Part shown: positions 53,998 through 62,685 of the stretch, in pieces
Layout of the letters: each line of letters starts with the position of its first letter
Numbering within the stretch: the stretch's first letter is position 1
Source of the DNA: Novibacillus thermophilus
GTDB lineage: Bacteria > Bacillota > Bacilli > Thermoactinomycetales > Novibacillaceae
Length of the DNA: 64,000 bases
Reading direction: 5' to 3'
NCBI RefSeq assembly: GCF_002005165.1
Contig: NZ_CP019699.1
Location: 1,178,001-1,242,000, forward strand
The notes under the pieces: model-generated
Database searches by the model: none
The model's input: the letters and a program-made list of their open reading frames with translations, nothing else
Told to the model about the DNA's origin: nothing
Program-made: the position numbers and the translations under genes

Positions 53998-55491
53998 ATG
54001 CTCGTTCACATTGTAGGACTCGACCGCACTTACGAGAATACGGTTGTCAACTTGTTGCGCCTCTACTTCGATGACGCTGACGTGACGTACGAAGGGGATA
54101 AGGACGCAGACATGACGCTGGCGTTCACAGTACGAGAATCCCATCGCGGGAGTCAAAACGTAGACGTCAAAGTGATTGGCCGCGAACAGGAAATAGGCGC
54201 CCGCGCCGAGCGGAACGTTCCAACCCGTTCATTAGACGAGCGGCGGAAGCAGATGAAAAGAACGGTGAGTCAGGCTTTGCTTAAAGCGCTTGGCTCTTTA
54301 ACTGGTATTCGGCAGCCGTGGGGCATCTTGACCGGCGTGCGGCCGACCAAATTGTGGCATCAGGCAGTGCAGCGGGGATTCGACGATGCAGACATTAGGC
54401 GGCACATCGCGGCAGAAACGATGGTGGCACCGGAAAAGCTGGATTTGATGCAGACGATCGTGAAGCGGCAGCGCGAAACGATCCCCGATCTATACGAACT
54501 GAAGCAGGCCGTGAGCATTTACGTCGGAATTCCGTTTTGCCCGACAAAATGCGCCTACTGTACGTTTCCCGCTTACTCCATTCGCGGACAGCAAGGTTCT
54601 GTCGATTCGTTTTTATGTGGGTTGCACTATGAAATGCGCGAAATCGGAAACTGGCTCAAGGAAAGGGGGATCGCGATTACGACGGTTTACTTCGGCGGCG
54701 GCACGCCGACGTCGATAACGGCGGAGGAGATGGACCGCCTGTATGCGGAAATGTACCGCGCTTTCCCCCACATGGACCGTGTGCGGGAAGTTACGGTGGA
54801 AGCAGGTCGGCCGGATACGATCACGCGGGAAAAACTGAACGTGCTCAAAAAGTGGAATATCGATCGCATCAGCATCAATCCTCAATCCTACATTCAAAAG
54901 ACGCTCGATGCCATCGGTCGGCACCACACAGTGGAGGAGACTGTGGAAAAGTTTCACCTCGCGAGGGACATGGGGATGCGCAATATCAATATGGACTTAA
55001 TCATCGGGCTGCCCGGAGAAAACGTCGAACATTTTGAACACACGTTGCGCGAGACGGAAAAACTGATGCCGGAATCCCTCACGGTTCACACCCTTTCGTT
55101 CAAGCGGGCTTCTGAAATGACGCGGAACAAGTGGAAGTACCAGGTGGCAGACCGGGAAGAAGTCGTCGACATGATGAACCGGGCGCGAGAGTGGACGGCA
55201 GAGAAGGGCTACACCCCGTACTATCTGTATCGCCAAAAAAACATTTTGGGTAATCTGGAGAACATCGGTTACGCTTTTCCCGGTAAGGAGAGCCTGTACA
55301 ACATCATCATCATGGAAGAACAGCAGACGATCATCGGCCTTGGTTGCGGCGCATCCAGCAAACTGGTGCACCCTGAGACAGGAAAGATCTCGCGCTATGC
55401 TAATCCGAAATCGCCGCGTGTGTACAATGAAAACTTTCAAAAATATACCGCGGACAAACTCGCGTTGCTTGAACAATTGTTTGCCGTGTGA
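53998..55491 (+). CDS. hemZ: HemZ, coproporphyrinogen III oxidase-like radical SAM protein
   Basis: 497 residues. The radical SAM cluster site is Cys181, Cys185, Cys188 in PFCPTKCAYC, followed by YFGGGTPTSITAEEM. The long N-terminal domain (about 1-165) is specific to HemZ of Bacillales. HemZ relates to oxygen-independent coproporphyrinogen oxidases; its role in haem synthesis without oxygen is supported by genetics in B. subtilis, but the exact reaction is less certain. It interrupts the dha genes, and 22 bases separate it from dhaM. Confidence 0.9.
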   Translation: MLVHIVGLDRTYENTVVNLLRLYFDDADVTYEGDKDADMTLAFTVRESHRGSQNVDVKVIGREQEIGARAERNVPTRSLDERRKQMKRTVSQALLKALGSLTGIRQPWGILTGVRPTKLWHQAVQRGFDDADIRRHIAAETMVAPEKLDLMQTIVKRQRETIPDLYELKQAVSIYVGIPFCPTKCAYCTFPAYSIRGQQGSVDSFLCGLHYEMREIGNWLKERGIAITTVYFGGGTPTSITAEEMDRLYAEMYRAFPHMDRVREVTVEAGRPDTITREKLNVLKKWNIDRISINPQSYIQKTLDAIGRHHTVEETVEKFHLARDMGMRNINMDLIIGLPGENVEHFEHTLRETEKLMPESLTVHTLSFKRASEMTRNKWKYQVADREEVVDMMNRAREWTAEKGYTPYYLYRQKNILGNLENIGYAFPGKESLYNIIIMEEQQTIIGLGCGASSKLVHPETGKISRYANPKSPRVYNENFQKYTADKLALLEQLFAV

Positions 55492-55513
55492 CGGCTTGAT
55501 CAGGAGGTTGACG

Positions 55514-55921
55514 ATGACGACAACGTCAGATGCGGCCATCGTTCTCGTGTCGCACAGTTCAAAACTTGCATCGGGATTGCAAGAACTCATTCAGTCTATG
55601 GCCCGGGACGTGACGGTACGGACGGCAGCCGGAGACGGAGAAGGGGGCCTCGGCACTCAGTCAGACGCCATCACGGAAGCGATTCGGACAGCCGGCGCCC
55701 GGCGTGTGCTGCTCTTTTTCGACTTGGGGAGTGCCATGATGAACGCAGAACTGGCTGTGGAGGTCATGAGGATGGAGGACAGGAGTGTAGACGTCATCCT
55801 GGTCGACGCTCCCCTTGTGGAAGGCGCGTTCGCTGCAGCGATGGCTTTGCAGACAGGGAAGGACATTGAGGATGCCGTACAGGCCGCCGAAAGAACGCGG
55901 ACAGAGGGGAAGAAGCGGTAG
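55514..55921 (+). CDS. dhaM: PTS-dependent dihydroxyacetone kinase subunit DhaM (EIIA domain only)
   Basis: 135 residues, ATG behind AGGAGG. The EIIA-mannose-like domain has the phosphorylated His14 in LVSHSSKLA and GLGTQSDAITEAI. It lacks the extra HPr and EI-like domains of E. coli DhaM, as is usual in Gram-positives. HPr phosphorylates it and it recharges ADP on DhaL. Confidence 0.92.
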   Translation: MTTTSDAAIVLVSHSSKLASGLQELIQSMARDVTVRTAAGDGEGGLGTQSDAITEAIRTAGARRVLLFFDLGSAMMNAELAVEVMRMEDRSVDVILVDAPLVEGAFAAAMALQTGKDIEDAVQAAERTRTEGKKR

Positions 55922-55928
55922 ACGTCGG

Positions 55929-56054
55929 CGCGTTGAACGTTGTGGGAAGAGTCTTGTTCGTGATAAGATGAAAGAAAAGGCTTTCGAAGAGATGCCAGGT
56001 GGGATAAAAAAAGAGCTGTCCCACTTCTGTCGTTTGAAAAGATAGTTCAACGCG
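55929..56054. repeat. Spaced perfect inverted repeat between dhaM and the response regulator
   Basis: CGCGTTGAAC (55929-55938) and GTTCAACGCG (56045-56054) are exact inverses 106 bases apart, both followed or preceded by GTTGTGG-like sequence. A smaller hairpin GTGGGA...TCCCAC lies inside, near 56000-56022. No gene is evident in 55922-56191. It could be a structured RNA or the ends of a small decayed element. Confidence 0.4.
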
Positions 56055-56191
56055 TTGTGGATATCTTCTCAAATGAGAGGTTTAATTGCTACCGTTAGCA
56101 CCGACTAGGTACTGCGTTGAAGTATGATCGATTGCATTCGCATCTTTCGAATGGAGACGGTCGAAAGTTTGGCCACGTCCGAGGTGGTGTG

Positions 56192-56968
56192 ATGACGATT
56201 CGCGCGATGATTGCAGAAGACGAGCGTTTAGTGCGGGAGGAATTAGCCTATTTATTGCAACTGGAAGACGATGTCGTCTTGTGCCCGAGTGCGGAAACGA
56301 GTGAACAGTTGCTCGCTCTAGAGCAACAGTACAAACCGGATGTCATCTTCCTCGATATCCAGATGCCTGGGCTGTCAGGTGTGGAAGTAGCTAAACAGAT
56401 GAAGGGGGCGAGCAGCGGGTCCCCGACTTCTCCGCTGTTTGTCTTTACGACCGCTTATGACGATTACGCTGTCGAGGCGTTTGAACTGGAGGCAGTGGAC
56501 TACCTGTTGAAACCGTACGATGAAAAGCGGTTTAAAATTGCGATGGAACGGGTGCGCCGACGGTTATCACAGCCGTCAGCGGGTGAAAGAGGTGGACGTG
56601 ACACGCCAGTTTCAGTGCAAACGCAGCTTGGGACGGCCAAAATTATGATCCATGACGGTGAACGGTCGGTGATCCTCTCCCCGGAGTCCATCTGTTATGC
56701 GGTAAGAGTGCGGCGCGTACTGGAAATTCACACGGAAGAACAAGTGCTGCGGACCAAAATGACGCTGCAAGAGCTGGAAAGGAAGTTGCGAGGCTTCCCT
56801 TTCTTTCGCTCGCACAGGGGGTATTTGGTTAATTTGGACTACGTTCATGAGATTACACCGTGGTTTAATGGAACGTACAACTTGATTTTACGGGACGGAC
56901 ATGCAAGTAAAGTGCCGGTCAGCCGGGCCGCGGCGAAGCGTTTGTTTCGCCTGTTAGAGAATCACTGA
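56192..56968 (+). CDS. Orphan LytTR-family response regulator
   Basis: 258 residues from the ATG at 56192 behind GAGGTGG. Receiver domain (1-125) with acidic residues near 9-11, phospho-acceptor Asp55 in VIFLDIQMPG and Lys107 in YLLKPYD. The LytTR DNA-binding domain (about 155-256) has FFRSHRGYLVNLDYV. This is the LytT/AlgR type. No histidine kinase lies next to it in the window, so its sensor is unknown. Confidence 0.9.
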   Translation: MTIRAMIAEDERLVREELAYLLQLEDDVVLCPSAETSEQLLALEQQYKPDVIFLDIQMPGLSGVEVAKQMKGASSGSPTSPLFVFTTAYDDYAVEAFELEAVDYLLKPYDEKRFKIAMERVRRRLSQPSAGERGGRDTPVSVQTQLGTAKIMIHDGERSVILSPESICYAVRVRRVLEIHTEEQVLRTKMTLQELERKLRGFPFFRSHRGYLVNLDYVHEITPWFNGTYNLILRDGHASKVPVSRAAAKRLFRLLENH

Positions 56969-57016
56969 CGCGTGCCGTTCTCTTAAACAGCCATTAAAAG
57001 ATACGGAGTGAGTAGT

Positions 57017-57349
57017 TTGTCTGGTCGACCGCCTTACGAATTGCGTTACGATCCGAGATTAAAAATTGAGCGGCCGTCCCTTAACGTCGATTACGAAGCC
57101 CTGTCCAAAACAGAGCGGGAGGAATTCGAAGTGATCTGCCAGAAAGTGTGCTCGCGCATTTCATTGCAAATTCGATCGTTTGAGAAAGCGTATTTGGAGC
57201 GCTTCGAGGCACTGGAACGGACCGAAGACGACGAGGCCTTTTACGTGCTGTTAGACGAGATGAATGAAATCTCGAGCTGCATCAGTGACTTGAATGTGCT
57301 CTTTTTACATATTGAAGGAAGGTTTTTGGCGAGTCGTGAGCACGCGTGA
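57017..57349 (+). CDS. Uncharacterised helical protein
   Basis: 110 residues from the TTG at 57017 with CGGAG upstream; GTG at 57008 is possible. Predicted mostly helical and acidic, with LSKTEREEFEVICQKVCSRI and YLERFEALERTEDDEAFYVLL. No family recognised. It overlaps the next small gene by 14 bases, so the two are probably co-translated and may act together. Confidence 0.6.
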   Translation: MSGRPPYELRYDPRLKIERPSLNVDYEALSKTEREEFEVICQKVCSRISLQIRSFEKAYLERFEALERTEDDEAFYVLLDEMNEISSCISDLNVLFLHIEGRFLASREHA

Positions 57350-57524
57350 CATTCGTTCAAAGTACCACTGTTGCGCCTCCTGCCGCCACTTTGCTTCTGG
57401 ACGCGAAGACGGCCGCGTGTACAACCGCTGTGAGCGCCTCGGTTACCGCACTCACCCCAAGTATCAGTTTAACTGCTGGGATCCGAAGGATCGCGTAAAG
57501 AAGCGCATGATGGAGGAACGGTGA
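57336..57524 (+). CDS. Small cysteine-rich, possible zinc-binding protein
   Basis: 62 residues from the GTG at 57336 (GAAGGAAGG upstream). Four or five cysteines occur as CCASCRHF, RCERLG and NCWDP, a spacing that could bind one zinc ion. The C-terminus is basic. I do not recognise a named family. The overlap with the previous ORF argues it is real. Confidence 0.6.
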   Translation: MSTRDIRSKYHCCASCRHFASGREDGRVYNRCERLGYRTHPKYQFNCWDPKDRVKKRMMEER

Positions 57525-57571
57525 GGGCTTTATGTGGCTAACCATGACGAGACGAAGATGGAGGGAACGAG

Positions 57572-58441
57572 ATGAAGGTATTAGTGTTGGGCGGCACGCG
57601 CTTTTTTGGTAAGCGATTGGTGACACGTGCGGTGGAATCCGGTTGGGATGTCGTCGTCGCGACGAGGGGGCATTCTTTCGCTCAACTGCCGCAAGGAGTC
57701 CATCACGTCCTGGTTGACCGGCATGACATTCAGTCGATGGGGCAGGCGTTTCGCGATCAAACATTTGACGTCGTGTTCGATCAGGTCGGGTATTCGCCTG
57801 ACGACGCCCGCTTATCGTGCCAGCTCTTCCGCGGAAACGTCGGCCGTTACGTGTTTACCTCTTCCGCTTCTGTTTACGAGCCGCAGATGATCCCGTTGAA
57901 AGAGGAGCATTTCGATCCACGGACCTTGGCGATTCGCTACGGAGGTCAAAGCGAGTTGACCTATCCAGAGGGGAAGCGACTTGCCGAAGCGGTCTTCTTT
58001 CAACAGGCGACTTTTCCCGTTGTGGCTGTTCGCTTCCCCATTGTCATCGGGGAAGACGATTACACCGGCCGTTTTCGCTTTCACGTGGAACGGATACAGC
58101 AAGGTAAACCGATCGGCATTCCAGGGAAAGCGGCCAAAATGTCGTTTATTTCGGCAGATGAAGCTGGGGCATTTCTACACTGGTTGGCGACGTCAGACTT
58201 GCGTGGACCGGTGAATGCCGCATCGCATATTCCCTTGTCGGCGACAGAGGTGATGGACATCATCGCCGAGGAAGTCGGTCAACCCCCTGTCATATCCACA
58301 AGCACTCGAGAAGGGGAAAGGTCCCCGTACTTTATATCGGAAAACTGGACGCTAAACTTGACGAAAGCCGTCGAGCACGGATACCGCTTTACGAACAGTA
58401 AAGAATGGCTGCCGGAAGTGACGCGAAAGTGCATGACGTGA
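57572..58441 (+). CDS. NAD-dependent epimerase/dehydratase family protein
   Basis: 289 residues, extended short-chain dehydrogenase. NAD-binding GGTRFFGKRLV at the N-terminus, VFTSSASVYEP as the active-site serine region, and YPEGKRLAEAVF with the Tyr-x3-Lys pair. The substrate is probably a nucleotide sugar or other small alcohol and cannot be told. Resembles uncharacterised Bacillales reductases. Confidence 0.8.
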   Translation: MKVLVLGGTRFFGKRLVTRAVESGWDVVVATRGHSFAQLPQGVHHVLVDRHDIQSMGQAFRDQTFDVVFDQVGYSPDDARLSCQLFRGNVGRYVFTSSASVYEPQMIPLKEEHFDPRTLAIRYGGQSELTYPEGKRLAEAVFFQQATFPVVAVRFPIVIGEDDYTGRFRFHVERIQQGKPIGIPGKAAKMSFISADEAGAFLHWLATSDLRGPVNAASHIPLSATEVMDIIAEEVGQPPVISTSTREGERSPYFISENWTLNLTKAVEHGYRFTNSKEWLPEVTRKCMT

Positions 58442-58549
58442 ATGGGCAATTGTGGGGCCGTGCCAGTGATGGGCAGTTCAACCAGACCGTGTGATGATTG
58501 ACCTAGCAATGACAATGTAAGGTTAAGTGAGAAAGAAAGGGGCAGTGCA

Positions 58550-59041
58550 TTGGCTAAAGAAAGTTCGTTTGACATCGTCTCCCGGGTCGATGTCAGTGAA
58601 GTGGGGAACGCCGTCAATATGGCGAACAAAGAGATCAAAAACCGTTACGACTTTAAGCGGAGTATCAGCAACATTGAGCTGCAAAACGACGAAGTTGTCA
58701 TCACTGCCGACGATGACTACAAGCTGGAACAAGTAAAAGACATTTTAAGTGACAAGTTGGTGAAGCGAGGTGTGTCGCTGAAGAGCGTCCGGTACGAAAA
58801 ACAGGAAGCGGCCAGCGGCGGAAACGTCAGGCAGCGCGCTCAATTGACGCAAGGAATTGACCAAGAACATGCAAAGAAAATCAGCAAAGCCATCCGCGAC
58901 AGTAAACTAAAAGTGAAGAGCCAAATTCAGGGTGACCAGCTCCGGGTGACTGGGAAGAGCAAAGACGATCTGCAAAAAGTGATTGCCCTTGTGAAGGAGA
59001 TGGACCTCCCCATCGCCGTGCAGTTCGTCAATATGCGTTAA
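58550..59041 (+). CDS. YajQ-family nucleotide-binding protein (UPF0234)
   Basis: 163 residues, TTG start behind GAAAGGGG. Complete YajQ: starts [20 protein letters not shown], with KNRYDFK and [13 protein letters not shown]. Two ferredoxin-like halves. Some homologues in Xanthomonas bind cyclic di-GMP and others bind RNA; the role in Bacillales is unknown. Confidence 0.92.
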   Translation: MAKESSFDIVSRVDVSEVGNAVNMANKEIKNRYDFKRSISNIELQNDEVVITADDDYKLEQVKDILSDKLVKRGVSLKSVRYEKQEAASGGNVRQRAQLTQGIDQEHAKKISKAIRDSKLKVKSQIQGDQLRVTGKSKDDLQKVIALVKEMDLPIAVQFVNMR

Positions 59042-59083
59042 CGTTGTTTACGCTAAATTTACAATTGAGTGGAGTGGCTGCAG

Positions 59084-59713
59084 ATGAATCGCGAAGAGTA
59101 CGTGAGACAATTACTAGGTGAAGACGATCCAGTGTTACTCAACATACGTCGACGCATTGCCGCTGCAAAGATGCCAGAAATTTCCGTTGAGCCGGAATGG
59201 GGCCGGTGGTTGACGATGTTAGTCCGCATGGTGGGAGCTGAGAGCGTGTTGGAAATCGGCGCACTGGGTGGGTACAGCGGGGTCTGTCTCGCGCGGGGAT
59301 TGGGGGCGTCCGGAAGATTGATTTCGTTGGAGATCGATGCCCGGTTTGCTGAGTTTGCGCGGGAAAGCATGAAGCTCGCTGGCCTCGACCACTTGGTAGA
59401 ATACCGGGTAGGGGACGCCATGGACACCCTCCCCCAGCTCGCCAGAGAAGGTCAACAGTTCGATGTCGTGTTTATCGATGCCGACAAGGGACATTACCCG
59501 GACTATCTCGAATGGGCTATTGAGCTGTCCCACGCTGGCAGTGTCATCGTTGCCGACAACGCAATGTTGCGGGACCGCGTCTTGAACCCAGACGATCAGC
59601 GCCGTTCTACCGTCGCGATGCGAAAGTTTAACGAAATGATGATGCGCGACCCCCGGCTAGAAGGACTCGTCATTCCGTTTCACGACGGTTTCGCCGTCGC
59701 CTGCGTCAAATAG
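59084..59713 (+). CDS. Class I SAM-dependent O-methyltransferase (YrrM-like)
   Basis: 209 residues from the ATG at 59084. S-adenosylmethionine site VLEIGALGGYSGVCLARGL and the metal/cofactor segment FDVVFIDADKGHY, with VIVADNAMLRDRV. Belongs to the cation-dependent O-methyltransferase family related to catechol and caffeoyl-CoA methyltransferases. In Bacillus the relative YrrM modifies 5-hydroxyuridine in tRNA (TrmR). Here the substrate is uncertain. Confidence 0.85.
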   Translation: MNREEYVRQLLGEDDPVLLNIRRRIAAAKMPEISVEPEWGRWLTMLVRMVGAESVLEIGALGGYSGVCLARGLGASGRLISLEIDARFAEFARESMKLAGLDHLVEYRVGDAMDTLPQLAREGQQFDVVFIDADKGHYPDYLEWAIELSHAGSVIVADNAMLRDRVLNPDDQRRSTVAMRKFNEMMMRDPRLEGLVIPFHDGFAVACVK

Positions 59714-59801
59714 AAGGCCACCTGCGTTCGCTGCATGGGCACCTTTCACGCTCTCTCTGTATATATTGTGGGCGTAGAGTGCTCAGAAGGGAGAGAAAAT
59801 A

Positions 59802-60488
59802 TTGAATAGCTGGAAAGTGGTGGCCCAACACTTGTCAAACGCCAACTTGACGCAAATATTGGAGTGGGCGATACGCAAATTCGGCGAGAAACTGACATTG
59901 GCCTGCAGTTTTGGCGCAGAAGATGTAGTGTTAGTCGATGCGTTACAACGCATTCCCGGTGGAAAGAAAGTCGATATTTTTTACCTGGACACGGACCTGC
60001 ATTTTCCGGAAACGTACGAAACACGCGACCGTTTGGAAGAAAGATACGGGATTCGGTTTAAGCGAGTGACACCCGACTTGACTCTGGATGAACAGCAGGC
60101 CTCTTACGGTCCTGCTTTGTGGCGTCAAGATCCGAACCGATGCTGCTATCTTCGGAAGGTTCAGCCGTTGGAGAAAACGCTGTCGGAATACGATGCCTGG
60201 ATGACGGGGATACGCCGCGAACAGTCGCCGACACGGCGCAAGGCTCAGATTGTGGAAGTCGACCAACGCTTTCTCCTGACGAAAGTGAATCCGCTCGTAC
60301 ACTGGACGAGTGAAGACGTGTGGGCGTACATTCGCGAAAGGGATGTTCCGTACAATCCGCTTCACGATGAACGATATCCGAGTATCGGATGCGCACCCTG
60401 CACGCGGCCCGTTCATGAGGGAGAGGATCTGCGGTCTGGCAGATGGAGCGGCTTTCAAAAAACGGAGTGCGGGCTGCATCAAACATGA
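59802..60488 (+). CDS. cysH: Phosphoadenylyl-/adenylyl-sulfate reductase
   Basis: 228 residues from a TTG behind AAGGGAGAG. ATP-pyrophosphatase-like fold with SFGAEDVVLVDAL and DTDLHFPETY. The 4Fe-4S ligands Cys114-Cys115 and Cys197, Cys200 are present, as is the catalytic Cys223 in TECGLH. The cluster marks the type that can reduce adenylyl-sulfate as well as PAPS to sulfite. No other sulfate-assimilation gene is adjacent. Confidence 0.92.
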   Translation: MNSWKVVAQHLSNANLTQILEWAIRKFGEKLTLACSFGAEDVVLVDALQRIPGGKKVDIFYLDTDLHFPETYETRDRLEERYGIRFKRVTPDLTLDEQQASYGPALWRQDPNRCCYLRKVQPLEKTLSEYDAWMTGIRREQSPTRRKAQIVEVDQRFLLTKVNPLVHWTSEDVWAYIRERDVPYNPLHDERYPSIGCAPCTRPVHEGEDLRSGRWSGFQKTECGLHQT

Positions 60489-60542
60489 GATGAAACGAAA
60501 AAAGACTTGTGTTATCTTCTACGATTCGATAGAATGGAATCA

Positions 60543-60633
60543 AAAGGGGAGTAGCTTTTACAACAAAGTCGTCATGACAGAGAGTCTACCTCTCTCGGCT
60601 TTGTTGGCAACGACGAGTTGTTAGCAAGACCTT
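60543..60633 (+). ncRNA. yybP-ykoY (Mn2+) riboswitch
   Basis: The aptamer opens with AAAGGGGAGTAGC (60543-60555) and closes with GCAAGACCTTT (60624-60634), with TTGGCAACGACGA between; these are the conserved ends of the yybP-ykoY class. It lies directly before a TerC gene, its standard partner in Bacillus. Mn2+ binding should prevent the overlapping terminator from forming. Confidence 0.88.
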
Positions 60634-60666
60634 TTACCTAAAGCAGGTAAAAGGTCTTTCTTTTTT
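60626..60666 (+). terminator. Riboswitch expression-platform terminator
   Basis: AAGACCTTTTACC (60626-60638) pairs perfectly with GGTAAAAGGTCTT (60646-60658), then a T-rich tail TTTCTTTTTT. Its 5' arm shares bases with the aptamer's closing strand, so ligand binding and termination exclude each other. Confidence 0.9.
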
Positions 60667-60677
60667 GGGGATACTTC

Positions 60678-61373
60678 GTGATGGGGGTACACGTGATGGT
60701 ATTGGACTTAGATTTTTTTACGGCACTCTTCAGCATCATTGTCATCGACATCGTTCTGGGCGGAGACAACGCGATCGTCATTGCGATGGCGAGTCGTAAC
60801 CTTCCCGACAAACAGCGCAATCGAGCGATCGTCTTCGGGACGGGGGCCGCAATCGCTGTGCGTGCCGCTTTAACTTTTGTCGCCGTATACTTATTAAGCG
60901 TACCGTTCTTGCGCTTGATGGGAGGGTTACTCCTCGTCTGGATCGCATTCAACTTGTTGACGAGTCGCAAGGAACACGCTGACGTTCAAGCCGGTGCGAA
61001 TTTGGGGCAAGCGATTCGGACGATTGTCATCGCCGATGTCGTCATGGGACTGGACAACGTGTTAGCTATTGCCGGGGCCGCAGATACTGCCCACAACAGC
61101 TACTTCCTCGTCATTCTCGGATTGTTAATCAGCGTTCCGATTATCATTTGGGGAAGCAAAATTATTTTGACATTCATGGACAGGTTTCCGATCGTCATTT
61201 ACGTTGGCGCCGGTGTGTTGGCGTGGACGGCAGGTAAGATGATTACAGACGACCACATCGTCCACGCTTGGCTTGCCAGTATTCCGCATGCCGCGGTCTG
61301 GTTACCGCTGTTGCTTATTGTTGCCGTATTAGCATTTGGCAAACTGAAAAACAGAAAGGCTGCACAAAACTAG
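60678..61373 (+). CDS. TerC-family membrane protein, probable Mn2+ exporter
   Basis: 231 residues from a GTG; ATG at 60696 is an equally good start. About seven membrane helices with the paired acidic motifs DIVLGGDNAIVIAMA and ADVVMGLDNVLAIAG that line the metal path. B. subtilis relatives YkoY and YceF/MeeF-Y move manganese, partly to supply exported enzymes. Control by the Mn riboswitch just upstream supports manganese as the substrate. Confidence 0.9.
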   Translation: MMGVHVMVLDLDFFTALFSIIVIDIVLGGDNAIVIAMASRNLPDKQRNRAIVFGTGAAIAVRAALTFVAVYLLSVPFLRLMGGLLLVWIAFNLLTSRKEHADVQAGANLGQAIRTIVIADVVMGLDNVLAIAGAADTAHNSYFLVILGLLISVPIIIWGSKIILTFMDRFPIVIYVGAGVLAWTAGKMITDDHIVHAWLASIPHAAVWLPLLLIVAVLAFGKLKNRKAAQN

Positions 61374-61454
61374 AAAAACAAAAATTTACTCTTTCTCATA
61401 AAAAAGTTAAACTAGAAACAGAGAAAAATAAGGGAGAAGGGGGCCGATCATCGG

Positions 61455-62606
61455 TTGCGGCAAAAACCGAGCATACTCATTTTGTCTGCCGGTTACGGGG
61501 AAGGTCACCGTCAAGCGGCGACGGCGTTGTCCCGCGCATTTCAGGAGCGGTCAGAGCCGATCCGCGTCCATGTCGTCGACTACATGGAGATGGTTCATCC
61601 GGTTTTAAACTCCATCACTCGGCATTTGTATCAAAGCTGCGTCAAATACGCTCCGAATGTGTACGGCGCATTTTACAGGCTGACAGATAAAATTCCGCCG
61701 ACGTCCGTCGTGCAAAAACTTGTACGCCAATTAGGCGCCCGCAAATTGCTCACATATATCCGCTCGACTGGGCCGGATGTAGTCATCAACACGTTTCCCC
61801 TTTCTTCAGGGGCGATGGCGTGGTTGAAAGGGCAGGCATTAACCGACGTCATGTCAGCGACAGTGATCACCGATTACACGGTGCACTCCCAGTGGGTACA
61901 CGACCAGACTGACCGGTACTTTGTCGGGTCCCAGCATGTGAAGGAAACGCTGCTCGAGAAAGGAGTCCCAGCCGGAAAAATTGAAGTGACCGGCATTCCG
62001 GTCCGGCCTTGTTTTCACGAGCGGCATGACCGTTCCCACTTAAAGCAGACGTTGGGGCTTGACGAGCGCCCGACACTGTTAGTTATGGGAGGTTGGCACG
62101 GAGTTTTTAATGCCTCGACATGTGAGCGACTGGCAGAAGTGGGCACAACGGTACAGCTCCTGTTTGTTTGTGGCGGGGACCGACAACTGTTTCACCGCAT
62201 ATTGCCCTTGCAGATGAAGTATCCCGATCGGGTTCGCGTCTTTGGGTACGTGTCGAACATTCAGGAACTGATGGCCGTTTCAGATTGCATCTTGACCAAA
62301 GCAGGAGGGCTGACAACGTCAGAGGCGTTAGCGATGGGAGTGCCGATGTTGTTGTACCGTCCCATCCCCGGTCAGGAGGAGGCCAATGCCCGTTTTTTGA
62401 TCGAACGAGGCGTTGCGTGTTTGGCCCGCCATCCGCACCAGCTCATCGAACAGTTCACACACTTGTGTCGCAACAGCGAACAACTTGCATTAATGAAGGA
62501 GCGGGCCAACAGCGCAAAACCGGGGAATGCCTCTGAAAAAATTGTGGACTGTGTGCTCACACACACTGAAGGGCGGAAGGTTGTATTCGCCGCTGTCAAG
62601 TCTTAA
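61455..62606 (+). CDS. Diacylglycerol glucosyltransferase-like enzyme (GT28, UgtP family)
   Basis: 383 residues, TTG start. N-terminal acceptor domain with LILSAGYGEGHRQAA and MGDG-synthase-type ITDYTVHSQWVH. C-terminal UDP-sugar domain with TKAGGLTTSEALAMGVP and YRPIPGQEEANARFL. UgtP-type enzymes add glucose from UDP-glucose to diacylglycerol for glycolipids and lipoteichoic acid anchors. MurG-like acceptors are less likely. It follows the TerC gene by 81 bases. Confidence 0.82.
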   Translation: MRQKPSILILSAGYGEGHRQAATALSRAFQERSEPIRVHVVDYMEMVHPVLNSITRHLYQSCVKYAPNVYGAFYRLTDKIPPTSVVQKLVRQLGARKLLTYIRSTGPDVVINTFPLSSGAMAWLKGQALTDVMSATVITDYTVHSQWVHDQTDRYFVGSQHVKETLLEKGVPAGKIEVTGIPVRPCFHERHDRSHLKQTLGLDERPTLLVMGGWHGVFNASTCERLAEVGTTVQLLFVCGGDRQLFHRILPLQMKYPDRVRVFGYVSNIQELMAVSDCILTKAGGLTTSEALAMGVPMLLYRPIPGQEEANARFLIERGVACLARHPHQLIEQFTHLCRNSEQLALMKERANSAKPGNASEKIVDCVLTHTEGRKVVFAAVKS

Positions 62607-62685
62607 GTTGGGTGAAGGAAAATAGGTCTAACCCGTTTTCGCCCCCATAAGATGTCCATAGGGACAAGATCAGGGGGGATTTGTT

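Noticed and set aside
57017-57524. Toxin-antitoxin pair
   Set aside because: Small overlapping genes alone are weak evidence; neither product has a known toxin or antitoxin fold that I can see.
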